This document shows, piece after piece, positions 50,793 to 58,556 of a stretch of DNA of 64,000 bases. Source of the stretch: Synergistales bacterium (GTDB lineage Bacteria > Synergistota > Synergistia > Synergistales > Aminobacteriaceae). The notes under the pieces were generated by a model that was not told the DNA's origin, searched no databases, and worked only from the letters and a program-made list of their open reading frames with translations. Made by a program: the position numbers and the translations under genes. Position 1 is the first letter of the stretch; each line of letters starts with the position of its first letter. Location of the stretch: positions 5,432-69,431 of the forward strand of contig BNVH01000008.1 in assembly GCA_025997955.1 (NCBI GenBank), written 5' to 3'.

Positions 50793-50822
50793 ATTATAGC
50801 GGGTTTTGAATATAATAGTTAA
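50793..50822 (-). promoter_or_regulatory. Probable promoter of ade
   Basis: On the minus strand TTAACT and TATAAT are spaced by 18 bases, about 30 bases before the GTG start. A GCCCC/GGGGC hairpin at 50880-50896 lies in the leader of the divergent alcohol dehydrogenase gene; no riboswitch was recognised. Confidence 0.5.
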
Positions 50823-50922
50823 ATAAATTGCGTTTTATACCTTGTTAATGGCTATAATTCAAGGTAAGACTTTTGTGCGGCCCCCTATGCGGGGCTCGGA
50901 TTAAAACGGAGGCGACTTGATA

Positions 50923-52089
50923 ATGAAAAATTTTATGTGGTGGAATCCCACGATTGTCATTTTCGGCCACGGCACGATTCCGCAAATCGCGGATCAGCTG
51001 TCCGCCGTAAAAGTAAAGAGCGTGCTTTTGCTTTACGGCGGCAAGGCCATCTTCAAAAACGGGGTTTATACTCAAGTGACCGACGCGCTGACTAAAAACA
51101 ACATAGCTTTCGCGGAGCTCGGCGGGGTGAAGTCCAATCCGAGAATAGAAAAAGTACGCGAGGGAATAGCTCGGATAAAGGCCTCGGCGGTAGACGCCAT
51201 TGTCCCAGTCGGGGGCGGGAGCGTCTTTGACTCGGCTAAAGCCATAGCGGCGGGCGCGGTCTACAAAGGCGACGTCTGGGACCTGTTTGAGGGCAAGGCC
51301 GAAATAGAGGGCGCGCTTCCGATTTACGGCGTGCTGACAGCCTCGGCTACGGCGAGCGAAGTCAACAACATAGGGGTCGTCTCCAACCCGGAGAAGGATA
51401 AAAAAACATCCATAGTCAGCTCGTATCTTTTTCCGCGCGTATCCATCATAGACCCGTCCGTCCAGGCGTCTATATCCGAGTCTCAGATGGTCAACGGCGG
51501 CATTGATATAATGGCTCACACGTTAGAGAGACTCTTAGACGGAGCGGAGGGCGTCGAGTTTATAGACGAACAGGGCTACGCCCTTATCCGAACCATGCTT
51601 CAGACAATACCGGCCCTGCGCGAAGACCCGACTGACTACGACGCCCGCTCTCAATACGCTTGGGCGGCGTCTTTGGCCCATAACGGCTCCCTGTCCTGCG
51701 GACGCGGCGAACGCGGGGATTTTTCATCCCATAAACTCGGTCATTCGCTGAGCCTCATGTTCGACACACCGCACGGCGTTTCCTTATCCGTGATGATGCC
51801 GGCCTGGGCTCGTTATGTCTACGAAGACCATCCGAAGCCCTTTGCCCGCTTTGCCGAGGCGGTATTTGGCATAGAAGGGGGGGACGAAGTAGACCGAGCG
51901 GCAGCCGGAATAGAGGAACTTGAGGCGTTCTTCCGTTCTCAGGGCGCCCCCACGACGCTTCGGGAGTTGGAAATCCAAGAGTCCGACATTGAACGCATAG
52001 CCGCTAACGCCTCAGTCTTCGCGCCGTTTGGCGTATTGAAATCACTAAATACCGAGGATATTTTGGAGATATACAAGATAGCGTATTAG
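50923..52089 (+). CDS. Iron-containing alcohol dehydrogenase, butanol dehydrogenase type
   Basis: This 388-residue BDH/YqhD-type enzyme has the NAD(P) loop in IVPVGGGSVFDSAKAIA at about residue 90. Metal ligands are expected in NGGIDIMAHTLERLL, HKLGHSLSLMF and the final DTPHGVSLSVMMPAW. It likely reduces aldehydes with NAD(P)H in fermentation or detoxification. The ATG at 50923 has GGAGG ten bases upstream; a TTG at 50917 is possible. It is a single gene. Confidence 0.9.
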   Translation: MKNFMWWNPTIVIFGHGTIPQIADQLSAVKVKSVLLLYGGKAIFKNGVYTQVTDALTKNNIAFAELGGVKSNPRIEKVREGIARIKASAVDAIVPVGGGSVFDSAKAIAAGAVYKGDVWDLFEGKAEIEGALPIYGVLTASATASEVNNIGVVSNPEKDKKTSIVSSYLFPRVSIIDPSVQASISESQMVNGGIDIMAHTLERLLDGAEGVEFIDEQGYALIRTMLQTIPALREDPTDYDARSQYAWAASLAHNGSLSCGRGERGDFSSHKLGHSLSLMFDTPHGVSLSVMMPAWARYVYEDHPKPFARFAEAVFGIEGGDEVDRAAAGIEELEAFFRSQGAPTTLRELEIQESDIERIAANASVFAPFGVLKSLNTEDILEIYKIAY

Positions 52090-52179
52090 GCCTTCAGCCA
52101 ATATAAGGGCGACCCGAGAGTCGCTCTGTTCAAATCTTGCCTACCGCGCTAACTCTATTTTGGAAGGGGTTGAATATAC

Positions 52180-52407
52180 TTGCTTGACATGATACTGAAT
52201 ACAAACATTTTGCCGAATCCGCTTTTTCAGCTGATACGCTCGCCCCAAGTGCGAGTACAGGAAACGGACAAGGGTGTTATTCTCATGCCCGTCGAGGGCG
52301 ACGCAACATTGGACGCAATTGAAAAAGCGTATGGAATGTATACCGATGGCAAGACGTCCGTTGACAAGTTTCTCGCCGAAAGACGTGAGGAAGAATCAGG
52401 ATTATGA
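52180..52407 (+). CDS. VapB-like antitoxin
   Basis: This 75-residue protein starts at TTG 52180, since GGAAGGGG lies about 11 bases upstream while the first ATG is too far. MLDMILNTNILPNPLFQLIR and VRVQETDKGVILMPVEGDAT recur in short antitoxins that precede PIN-domain toxins in Synergistota-like genomes (recalled). The stop overlaps the next start by four bases. Confidence 0.7.
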   Translation: MLDMILNTNILPNPLFQLIRSPQVRVQETDKGVILMPVEGDATLDAIEKAYGMYTDGKTSVDKFLAERREEESGL

Positions 52408-52664
52408 CAAAACTGTACGTATTGGATGCTTGCGCTCTCATTGCTTACTTAAATCGCGAGAATGGCGGAGCCTTAGTCAGGTCTATATTTATAGAAGCGG
52501 CCAAAGGAAATAGCATCATCCGCATGAATAAACTGAACCTTTTGGAAGTGTATTATGACAACTATCGGGCGCGCGGAAAAGAAGCGGCTAACGTAATGCT
52601 TGAAGTTATAAGAGGTTTGCCGATTACGATAATCTCAGAAATAACCGACAGCTGGATAAGGTAG
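52404..52664 (+). pseudogene. Truncated PIN-domain (VapC-like) toxin
   Basis: The 86-residue frame has the PIN N-terminus (KLYVLDACALIAYLNRENGG) with the first catalytic aspartate and a conserved glutamate in NLLEVYYDNY. It stops after ISEITDSWIR, whereas PIN toxins run to about 130 residues with two more acidic residues. No frameshift continuation was found in the next 100 bases. The product should lack nuclease activity, leaving an orphan antitoxin. Confidence 0.75.
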
Positions 52665-52775
52665 ATTGCCTCGCCTGCGAGGGATTCTGAGCGACAACGT
52701 GCGAATACGATTTCCACAATATCTAATTAGCTTTCTCCTGATGTTCGAACATATTTCAAATTTGGGGTGATCACA

Positions 52776-53378
52776 TTGCCATCTCTTGCACTTTTTGATT
52801 TTGACGGGACTTTGACGACGCGAGACTCTTTTTGGGATTTTTTATCTTCGTCTTTTGGAAAGAAGCGCGTCGCCTTGGCCGCGTCCAAAACCCTCTTGGC
52901 GTCGTTTCGCTCTCTTAGGCGCGATAGGGGGTTTTTGAAGGAAACGATGCTCCACTCGCTCTTGGGCGGCGTACCATACGATTTTTATTTATCTATGGCC
53001 AAAAAATACGCGGACACAAAGATCGAAAATATAATTAGACCCGTGGCCATAGAGACATTTTCAAAACATCTCGCGCGCAAAGACTCGGTCTTTATCGTGA
53101 CGGCGTCCATGAAAGAGTGGGTGGCTTTTTGGGCAAAGCGTCAGAGCGAAGAGGTTACAGTGATAGGGACTGAGCTTGAGGTCGAAGACGGCATACTGAC
53201 AGGGCGTCTCGCCACGCCGAACTGCCGAGGAGCGGAGAAAGCAGAACGCATCCGCGCGTCGGTAAACATACACAGCTATCCTGAAATCTACGCCTACGGC
53301 AACAGCGGAGGCGACCGCGAGATGTTGGCCTTGGCCAACTATCCTGTGTACAGATGGGACAAGATTCCGGAGATTTGA
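52776..53378 (+). CDS. HAD-IB family hydrolase (SerB-like)
   Basis: This 200-residue phosphatase of the HAD-IB group has motif I LALFDFDGTLTTRDSFWDFL at the N-terminus, motif II FIVTASM, and motif IV AYGNSGGDREMLALA. The small helical cap lies after motif I. TTG 52776 is chosen because GGGGTGA precedes it and the family starts just before LALFDFDG; GTG 52767 is an alternative. Substrates in this group include phosphoserine and lipid or polyol phosphates. Confidence 0.87.
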   Translation: MPSLALFDFDGTLTTRDSFWDFLSSSFGKKRVALAASKTLLASFRSLRRDRGFLKETMLHSLLGGVPYDFYLSMAKKYADTKIENIIRPVAIETFSKHLARKDSVFIVTASMKEWVAFWAKRQSEEVTVIGTELEVEDGILTGRLATPNCRGAEKAERIRASVNIHSYPEIYAYGNSGGDREMLALANYPVYRWDKIPEI

Positions 53379-53560
53379 GATTGCATGTAGAGCGGAACGT
53401 GGCCGCCCGAATGCGCCATCGACGCGATCACCGACACGCGCGGCGCGTATCTTTTGCGGTACTCCGCAAGAGAGCGCGCGCGTTCGCTGTACTCCGATTT
53501 TACCTCATTCGAGCGCTTAAGGCGTGAGTCAACGCCTTCTCTATCGACGAAGAGTCTGGA
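53379..53560 (-). other. Possible decayed coding stretch between HAD and XRE genes
   Basis: On the minus strand, the frame directly after the XRE stop stays open for about 70 codons (SRLFVDREGVDSRLKRSNEV, then KSEYSERARSLAEYRKRYAP and MAHSGGHVPLYMQ). Its composition looks protein-like, yet it has no start and runs into the HAD gene. No family is recognised. It is probably the remnant of a lost gene, or readthrough sequence; the evidence is weak. Confidence 0.3.
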
Positions 53561-53899
53561 CTATACGCGCTCGGTTACGTTAGACAATTTTTGTTGCGGA
53601 TCTAGAAGCTCCCTTGCCATAACCAACAAATACCCCTGTGTGCCGGACGTCAGTTTCTCGAAAATTTTCTTAAACTCTTTCTCATGCGGCGACGCGCTGA
53701 ACATTTCGCCCTCGCCAGCACGCAGCCAATTTTCGTTGATATTGAACATTACGCAGATCAACTTGACGTTTTTCTTAGTAACTGGGCTATTTCCGGTTTC
53801 GATCATCGAAAGTGAAGTCTGCGTCAGGCCCAAGCGCTTGGCAAACTCCATTTGACTCATATTCATGGTTTTTCGTACAGCTCGTATTCTGTCTTGCAT
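53561..53899 (-). CDS. XRE-family transcriptional regulator
   Basis: This 112-residue repressor-type protein has an N-terminal helix-turn-helix (residues about 3-58; MSQMEFAKRLGLTQTSLSMI, then ETGNSPVTKKNVKLI). The remaining 50 residues are helical and may dimerise. It is divergent from a small gene whose promoter contains a palindrome, so autoregulation and control of that gene are likely. It resembles phage or toxin-antitoxin repressors, but no phage genes are present. Confidence 0.87.
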   Translation of the reverse strand: MQDRIRAVRKTMNMSQMEFAKRLGLTQTSLSMIETGNSPVTKKNVKLICVMFNINENWLRAGEGEMFSASPHEKEFKKIFEKLTSGTQGYLLVMARELLDPQQKLSNVTERV

Positions 53900-53992
53900 G
53901 ACAATCTCTTCCTTTGTCGGTGTATGGGCAAGATACCCAGATATTGGGAAAAATTACAATAAAATATATCAATTAATTAATGAAAAAATTGC

Positions 53993-54022
53993 TTGACAAA
54001 TTAGATAAGTGATATAATATCA
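53993..54022 (+). promoter_or_regulatory. Promoter with overlapping operator palindrome
   Basis: TTGACA and TAATAT are spaced by 16 bases. The perfect dyad TGATAT-A-ATATCA (54010-54022) covers the -10 region. A second dyad, CCCA-GATAT-TGGG (53937-53949), lies near the start of the XRE gene. Both are plausible sites for the XRE protein. Confidence 0.55.
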
Positions 54023-54059
54023 TCTAAAATTTAATAATACACTAAAAAGAGGGTTTGCC

Positions 54060-54218
54060 ATGTCAAATCTCGAAAAAGAGACTATGGAGATTTTCAAGGA
54101 ATTATCACCTGAGAATCAGGCCAATTTGCTTATGTACGCCCGCTTGGCCTATACCGCCGAGTGCTCAGTCAAAAAATCCTTGGAGCGCCAGCGCGAGAAA
54201 GAGGAAAAGAACCCTTAG
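54060..54218 (+). CDS. Small helical protein under XRE control
   Basis: A 52-residue frame starts with ATG 54060 (MSNLEKETMEIFKELSPENQ, then ANLLMYARLAYTAECSVKKS and a Lys/Glu-rich end). LSPENQANLLMYARLA is a motif frequent in short proteins encoded opposite XRE repressors in Firmicutes and Synergistota (recalled). It is amphipathic and highly charged. The nearby promoter and palindromic operator support a real gene. The function is unknown. Confidence 0.65.
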   Translation: MSNLEKETMEIFKELSPENQANLLMYARLAYTAECSVKKSLERQREKEEKNP

Positions 54219-54269
54219 GAGCGTTTTAAGTCCTGAGTAGTTATCTTGTCGCTTGGTTTTTGTTACGCG

Positions 54270-56498
54270 TCACGCAAGCGCTATATCCACCAAATTGCTG
54301 TGCTGCGGGTTGCCCTTGGCCAAGGGCGTCGGGCGCGACGTGGAGAGCGTGTTTACACAGCCGCGCAAGTCCGTGCCATCGCTGTCCGGGGTATGCCACG
54401 CGCCCTGCGATATAGCCAAGACGCCCTTCACAACCCTGTCGGTGACGCGCGCCTTTATTCTTATTCTTCCCCGGTCGTTAAATACGAATATCTCGTCGTC
54501 GTCTTGGATGCCATGAGACATCGCGTCAGCCGGGTTTATCCAGACTTTTTGCGGGTCTATCTGTTCCAAACTCAGGTTGTTGTCATGTATGGAGTGCGTG
54601 CGGCGTTTTGTGTGCCAGCCCACAAGCTGAAGCGGATATTTTGCGAAACGCTCTTCGCCTGGCCCCTCAAAGGCGGGTGTGTATTTGGGTATCGCCGGGA
54701 TTTCTGACGGGTTGCCCTTGGCCAAGAGACGGGGTGAGAAAATCTCTATCTTGCCGCTCGGCGTGGGGAACGGGTGATTTTCAGGCCTCGCGATATTGTC
54801 CGCAAACGCTATGAACGGCGGTTTCTTTTTGTAACGGTAGATTCCTTCTTTTGTGAAAGTCTCGAAGTCGGGCATCTCCTCGTTCTTCAAAAGGGCGCGC
54901 AAATCGTTATAAACCCACTCCAAGAGGCCGCGCAAATCTTTGCCGCCGAAAGTGAACTCGTCATAAACCCCAAGCTCGCGCGATACGTCCGATAGCCAGT
55001 CGTACTCAAAGCGGCTCTCGTATAAAGGCTCTATGGCCCTGTTGCAGTATAATATGTAGCCTCCCTCGCGCCAAGGCTTGCCTATGTTCTCGGTCTCGAA
55101 CATCGACGCGCCGGGCAGCAAAATGTCCGCGAATTTAGCCGACGGCGTCATAAAAAGGTCGGAGCATATAATAAACTCGCACATACTTGTATCCTTTAAT
55201 ATGCGCATCGTGCGGTTGATGTCGGAGTGCTGGTTTATGAGCATGTTTCCGGCTAAGTTGAATATCAGCTTTATAGGGGCGGCGAGCTTTTTCACTCCGA
55301 CGACCCCATCGCGCCCCGTCATCTCGTCTCCCCTCAGAACAGCGTCAGTCCATAAAAATGACGGGATCTTCCCTTTATATGGGTTTTGAAACGTGGGGAC
55401 TTCGGGCGTTTTTGGCAATGGGATAAGTCCATAACCGCAGGCGCTTCCGCCCGGTATGCCGACGTTGCCCGTGAGGCAGGCCAGCATCGTTCCGCTTCGC
55501 ACGGTCTGCTCGCCGTTGGCGTTTCTCTGAGGCCCCCAGCCCTGAAGAAGCGCCGCGGGGTGAATCGTGGCGTATTTACGGGCGACGCTACGTATGGTGT
55601 CGGCGGGCACACCCGTTATATCGCTTGCCCATTCGGGCGTTTTGACGATATTGTCGTATTTTCCGAAGACGTAATCTTTGTAGTTTTCTTCTCCCTCCAT
55701 GCCCGGTGGCATGTGGGAGCTGTCGAAGCCTATGCAGAATTTATCCATAAACGCCTGATTTTGGAGAGATTCTGAGAGTATGACATAGGCCATGCCGTCC
55801 ATCATCGCGCTATCCGTCGTCGGCCTTATGCCTATCCAAGTATCGGCTAAGCTCACGGCCGTGTCGCTTTGCCTCGGGTCAACGGATATTATCTCGCGTC
55901 CGCGTTTCTTTGCCTCTCTCAGATAAAAGTTGACCTCACTGCCGAAGCCGCTCTCAAATGGGTTGTGCCCCCAGAGTATTATGAGTTTGGAGTTGAGCAG
56001 GTCCTCCGCGCTGTTGCCGGTCTCAGTAGTGCCGTAGGTGTATGGCGTGGCGTAAGACGTGCAGGCGGTGCTGTAGCTATTGTAGCTATCCAAGAATCCG
56101 CCGGTGAGCGAGAGGAGGTTTTTGGCCATCGCGTTGCCCCTCACGACTCCATCTAAGCCAAAGCCGTAGTTGACGTAGCGCGACGACGCGCCGTATTGAG
56201 CGCCCAAGCGCGATATTTTCGAGGCTATCTCGGCGACGGCTTCACTCCATGAAATTCTCTCAAACTTTCCCTCGCCGCGTTCGCCGACGCGTTTCATTGG
56301 ATACCGCAGGCGGTCTGAGCCGAGGAACGTCTTATGATAAGACAAGCCCCTGGCGCAGGGCGTTATCCTAAAAGGCGGTTCAGCGCTCTGAGGCAGGGGG
56401 CGCATCTCCACGACACGCCCGTCTCTGACCACGGCCAAAAGCGGACAGCGTCCGCCGCAGTTGTTTATCCCACAGACGGGGACTAACCTATCGGTCAT
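54270..56498 (-). CDS. Molybdopterin-dependent oxidoreductase, DMSO reductase family (no Tat signal)
   Basis: This 742-residue catalytic subunit has 4Fe-4S ligands in CGINNCGGRC (Cys9, 14, 18) and TPCARG (Cys48). The molybdopterin-guanine-dinucleotide domains follow, including HNPFESGFGSE, VDPRQSDTAVSLADTW and the late GWHTKRRTHSIHDN. SYSTACTSYATPYTYG at about residue 140 should hold the metal-ligating residue. It lacks a twin-arginine signal and has no electron-transfer or membrane-anchor subunit gene beside it, so it should be cytoplasmic. Its substrate (an S- or N-oxide, or another oxo-transfer) is unknown. Confidence 0.88.
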   Translation of the reverse strand: MTDRLVPVCGINNCGGRCPLLAVVRDGRVVEMRPLPQSAEPPFRITPCARGLSYHKTFLGSDRLRYPMKRVGERGEGKFERISWSEAVAEIASKISRLGAQYGASSRYVNYGFGLDGVVRGNAMAKNLLSLTGGFLDSYNSYSTACTSYATPYTYGTTETGNSAEDLLNSKLIILWGHNPFESGFGSEVNFYLREAKKRGREIISVDPRQSDTAVSLADTWIGIRPTTDSAMMDGMAYVILSESLQNQAFMDKFCIGFDSSHMPPGMEGEENYKDYVFGKYDNIVKTPEWASDITGVPADTIRSVARKYATIHPAALLQGWGPQRNANGEQTVRSGTMLACLTGNVGIPGGSACGYGLIPLPKTPEVPTFQNPYKGKIPSFLWTDAVLRGDEMTGRDGVVGVKKLAAPIKLIFNLAGNMLINQHSDINRTMRILKDTSMCEFIICSDLFMTPSAKFADILLPGASMFETENIGKPWREGGYILYCNRAIEPLYESRFEYDWLSDVSRELGVYDEFTFGGKDLRGLLEWVYNDLRALLKNEEMPDFETFTKEGIYRYKKKPPFIAFADNIARPENHPFPTPSGKIEIFSPRLLAKGNPSEIPAIPKYTPAFEGPGEERFAKYPLQLVGWHTKRRTHSIHDNNLSLEQIDPQKVWINPADAMSHGIQDDDEIFVFNDRGRIRIKARVTDRVVKGVLAISQGAWHTPDSDGTDLRGCVNTLSTSRPTPLAKGNPQHSNLVDIALA

Positions 56499-56512
56499 TT
56501 ACCAAACATCGG

Positions 56513-56710
56513 CTACGCCTTTAGCGTTGCGTCGTAGCCCGCCTCGTCCAAGAGCGATATTATCTTGTCCGCGGAGTCAGCCTCCACGCGGACTTCCTTT
56601 GCCGGCAAATCGACCTCGAAGCCGGAGTACTTAGCGTCATCCAACGCTTTGGTGATAGCCTTGACACAGTGCTCGCAGGACATATCAGGAACGGAAAAAA
56701 TCTTTTTCAT
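56513..56710 (-). CDS. Heavy-metal-associated (HMA) domain protein, CopZ-like
   Basis: This 65-residue single-domain metallochaperone has the metal site MSCEHC (residues 10-15) and typical beta-alpha-beta pattern ending LLDEAGYDATLKA. It probably carries copper(I) or a similar ion. It is 15 bases upstream of the molybdoenzyme gene and co-transcribed with it; no P-type ATPase is nearby. The pairing is unusual. Confidence 0.88.
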   Translation of the reverse strand: MKKIFSVPDMSCEHCVKAITKALDDAKYSGFEVDLPAKEVRVEADSADKIISLLDEAGYDATLKA

Positions 56711-56774
56711 ATTCAGTGCCTCCTAAAAATTACTTAATTTTTATAACTTATTATACATCTTTTCAGAATATGTA

Positions 56775-56803
56775 TTGACAACAAAGATATATATTGCTAA
56801 TCT
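56775..56803 (+). promoter_or_regulatory. Promoter of hrcA-grpE-dnaK
   Basis: TTGACA and TAATCT are spaced by 17 bases. The start point would fall near 56810, placing the CIRCE operator at the very beginning of the transcript. Confidence 0.65.
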
Positions 56804-56821
56804 GTCCATAGATTAAATGTA

Positions 56822-56848
56822 TTAGCACTCAAAGATATAGAGTGCTAA
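56822..56848 (+). promoter_or_regulatory. CIRCE operator (HrcA-binding site)
   Basis: TTAGCACTC and GAGTGCTAA are perfect 9-base arms separated by nine bases, identical to the CIRCE consensus. It lies between the promoter and hrcA, so HrcA should repress its own operon until heat or misfolded protein titrates GroE. Confidence 0.97.
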
Positions 56849-56873
56849 TATAAAAATCCCGGAGGACATTGAC

Positions 56874-57884
56874 ATGCTGACGGAGAGACAATTAGGGATT
56901 GTTTTGGCTGTGGTCTACGAATATATAAAGACGGGTGAGCCCGCTGGCTCGCGGACCATTACGAAAAAATACATCAAGGGGCTGAGCCCCGCCACTATAC
57001 GCAACGAGATGTCCGACCTTGAGGATATGGGGTATTTTTACCAGCCTCATACATCGTCGGGAAGGCTGCCGACGGCGAAATCTTATCGGGTGTACGTGGA
57101 CTCCGTGGCCTCGCGCGAGAGATTGCGCCCGCGTGAGTCGAGCGAGTGGCAAAAGGAGATACAGACTCGGCGAAGCGGCGTGGAGGATCTTCTGCATTAT
57201 GTAACGAATATGCTCTCGCGCCTCACTAACTGCGTAGGCGTGGCGGCGGTTTCGGGGCTCGACAACACGGAGATTCAGCATATAGACCTCATGCCCTTGG
57301 GCGGCTCTCATATTCTGGCCCTTATCGTCCTAAAGGGGGGGCTTGTGCATCATTCGCAGTTCGCGCTTCCCTGCGAGGTGGACACGCTCGTCATAGAAGA
57401 GCTTACGCACAGAATAAACACGGTGGCGTCCGGGAGAACTTGGAGCGAGGTCAGGAATGTTCTTTATGATTTTGTGCAAAACGGGTTGGAGAACGTCGAG
57501 GAAGCCTGTCGCATGGCCATAAACGAGCTCGACAAGTTCCTGACGATGCAAAACTATCGCTTTTTCAGCAGCGGGGCGCAATATATCCTGAATTTGCCCC
57601 ACTTTCAGACACTTGGGCGCCTTCAGGCCGTCCTGTCGCTCTTGGAGCAGGAGAGGCCGCTCGCTAGCATGATAGAGAGATGCCGAAAAAGCGAGTCTTT
57701 GAACGTAAGTATAGGCGAGGAGAACGAAACAGAGGGCATGATTGAAAACTCCATGATCCTCATACCGGCCCAGACGCGTCAGCAAAAGGCCGTCCTCGGC
57801 CTTATAGGCCCTCTGCGTATGGACTATGAGCGCTCAATAAACATCTTAGAGGCTATGGTCGACGTTTTGGGCAAAGAAGAATGA
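56874..57884 (+). CDS. hrcA: Heat-inducible transcription repressor HrcA
   Basis: This 336-residue repressor has a winged-helix N-terminus (LTERQLGIVLAVVYEYIKTG, then EPAGSRTITKKYIKGLSPATI). IRNEMSDLEDMGYFYQPHTS is the best-kept signature, followed by GRLPTAKSYRVYVD. The C-terminal GAF-like domain ends near LIGPLRMDYERSINILEAMV. GGAGG precedes the ATG. It binds the CIRCE 26 bases upstream. Confidence 0.97.
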   Translation: MLTERQLGIVLAVVYEYIKTGEPAGSRTITKKYIKGLSPATIRNEMSDLEDMGYFYQPHTSSGRLPTAKSYRVYVDSVASRERLRPRESSEWQKEIQTRRSGVEDLLHYVTNMLSRLTNCVGVAAVSGLDNTEIQHIDLMPLGGSHILALIVLKGGLVHHSQFALPCEVDTLVIEELTHRINTVASGRTWSEVRNVLYDFVQNGLENVEEACRMAINELDKFLTMQNYRFFSSGAQYILNLPHFQTLGRLQAVLSLLEQERPLASMIERCRKSESLNVSIGEENETEGMIENSMILIPAQTRQQKAVLGLIGPLRMDYERSINILEAMVDVLGKEE

Positions 57885-57902
57885 AGCGAGGAGGACAAGC
57901 AC

Positions 57903-58529
57903 ATGAGTGACGAGAGCAAAATCGGTGCGGCCGCAAAACCCCTCGGAGCCGATATCGACGACGGGCTCTACCGAGATCTGAATGAAGTCTTGAGGGACAG
58001 CGCGCCGGGCGGTGAAACGATACATATGGAAGGCGGATTCGTAGAACCCGAACTTGACGCTCCGGTAGCGAACGAGGCGGAGGATTTGAAAGCGCAATTA
58101 GCCGCCGCGCGGGCAGATCTCTATAACTACAGACAGCGCGCGGAGCGCGAAAAAAGCAAGATAGTCAGGCTGCTCACGCTCGACCGCATAGCTGACTTTT
58201 TGCCGGCGCTCGATAACTTGGACAGAGCGCTGCAGGCGCCGGAGGACGGCCCAGCCAAGAACGTGCTCATAGGGGTGCGCATGGTGCAAAAGCAGTTTTT
58301 GTCTATCCTTGAGGACATGGGAGTGAGCGCCATACAAGCGGCGGAGGGTATGCCCTTCGACCCGCTGCTGCACAACGCCGTAGAGACAGAAAAAGTCGAC
58401 GACCCCGCCCTTGACGGCGTTATTTTAAGGGAACTTGCAAGGGGCTACCGCTCGACAGAGCGCGTGATGAGGGCTACACAGGTAATAGTCGGAAGCTATA
58501 AGCGAGACGAAAGTTACGAAACTAACTAA
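57903..58529 (+). CDS. grpE: Nucleotide exchange factor GrpE
   Basis: This 208-residue cochaperone releases ADP from DnaK. The N-terminal 60 residues are acidic and disordered. A long helix follows (DLKAQLAAARADLYNYRQRA), then KIVRLLTLDRIADFLPALDN and the C-terminal beta domain, which includes PFDPLLHNAVETEKVDDPAL and VIVGSYKRDE. It starts 18 bases after hrcA. Confidence 0.95.
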   Translation: MSDESKIGAAAKPLGADIDDGLYRDLNEVLRDSAPGGETIHMEGGFVEPELDAPVANEAEDLKAQLAAARADLYNYRQRAEREKSKIVRLLTLDRIADFLPALDNLDRALQAPEDGPAKNVLIGVRMVQKQFLSILEDMGVSAIQAAEGMPFDPLLHNAVETEKVDDPALDGVILRELARGYRSTERVMRATQVIVGSYKRDESYETN

Positions 58530-58556
58530 AAAATTTAATCTTAGGAGGAATATATT

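Noticed and set aside
53561..54218. Prophage immunity region
   Set aside because: Only the XRE repressor and one small gene are present; no integrase, structural or replication genes occur in the window.
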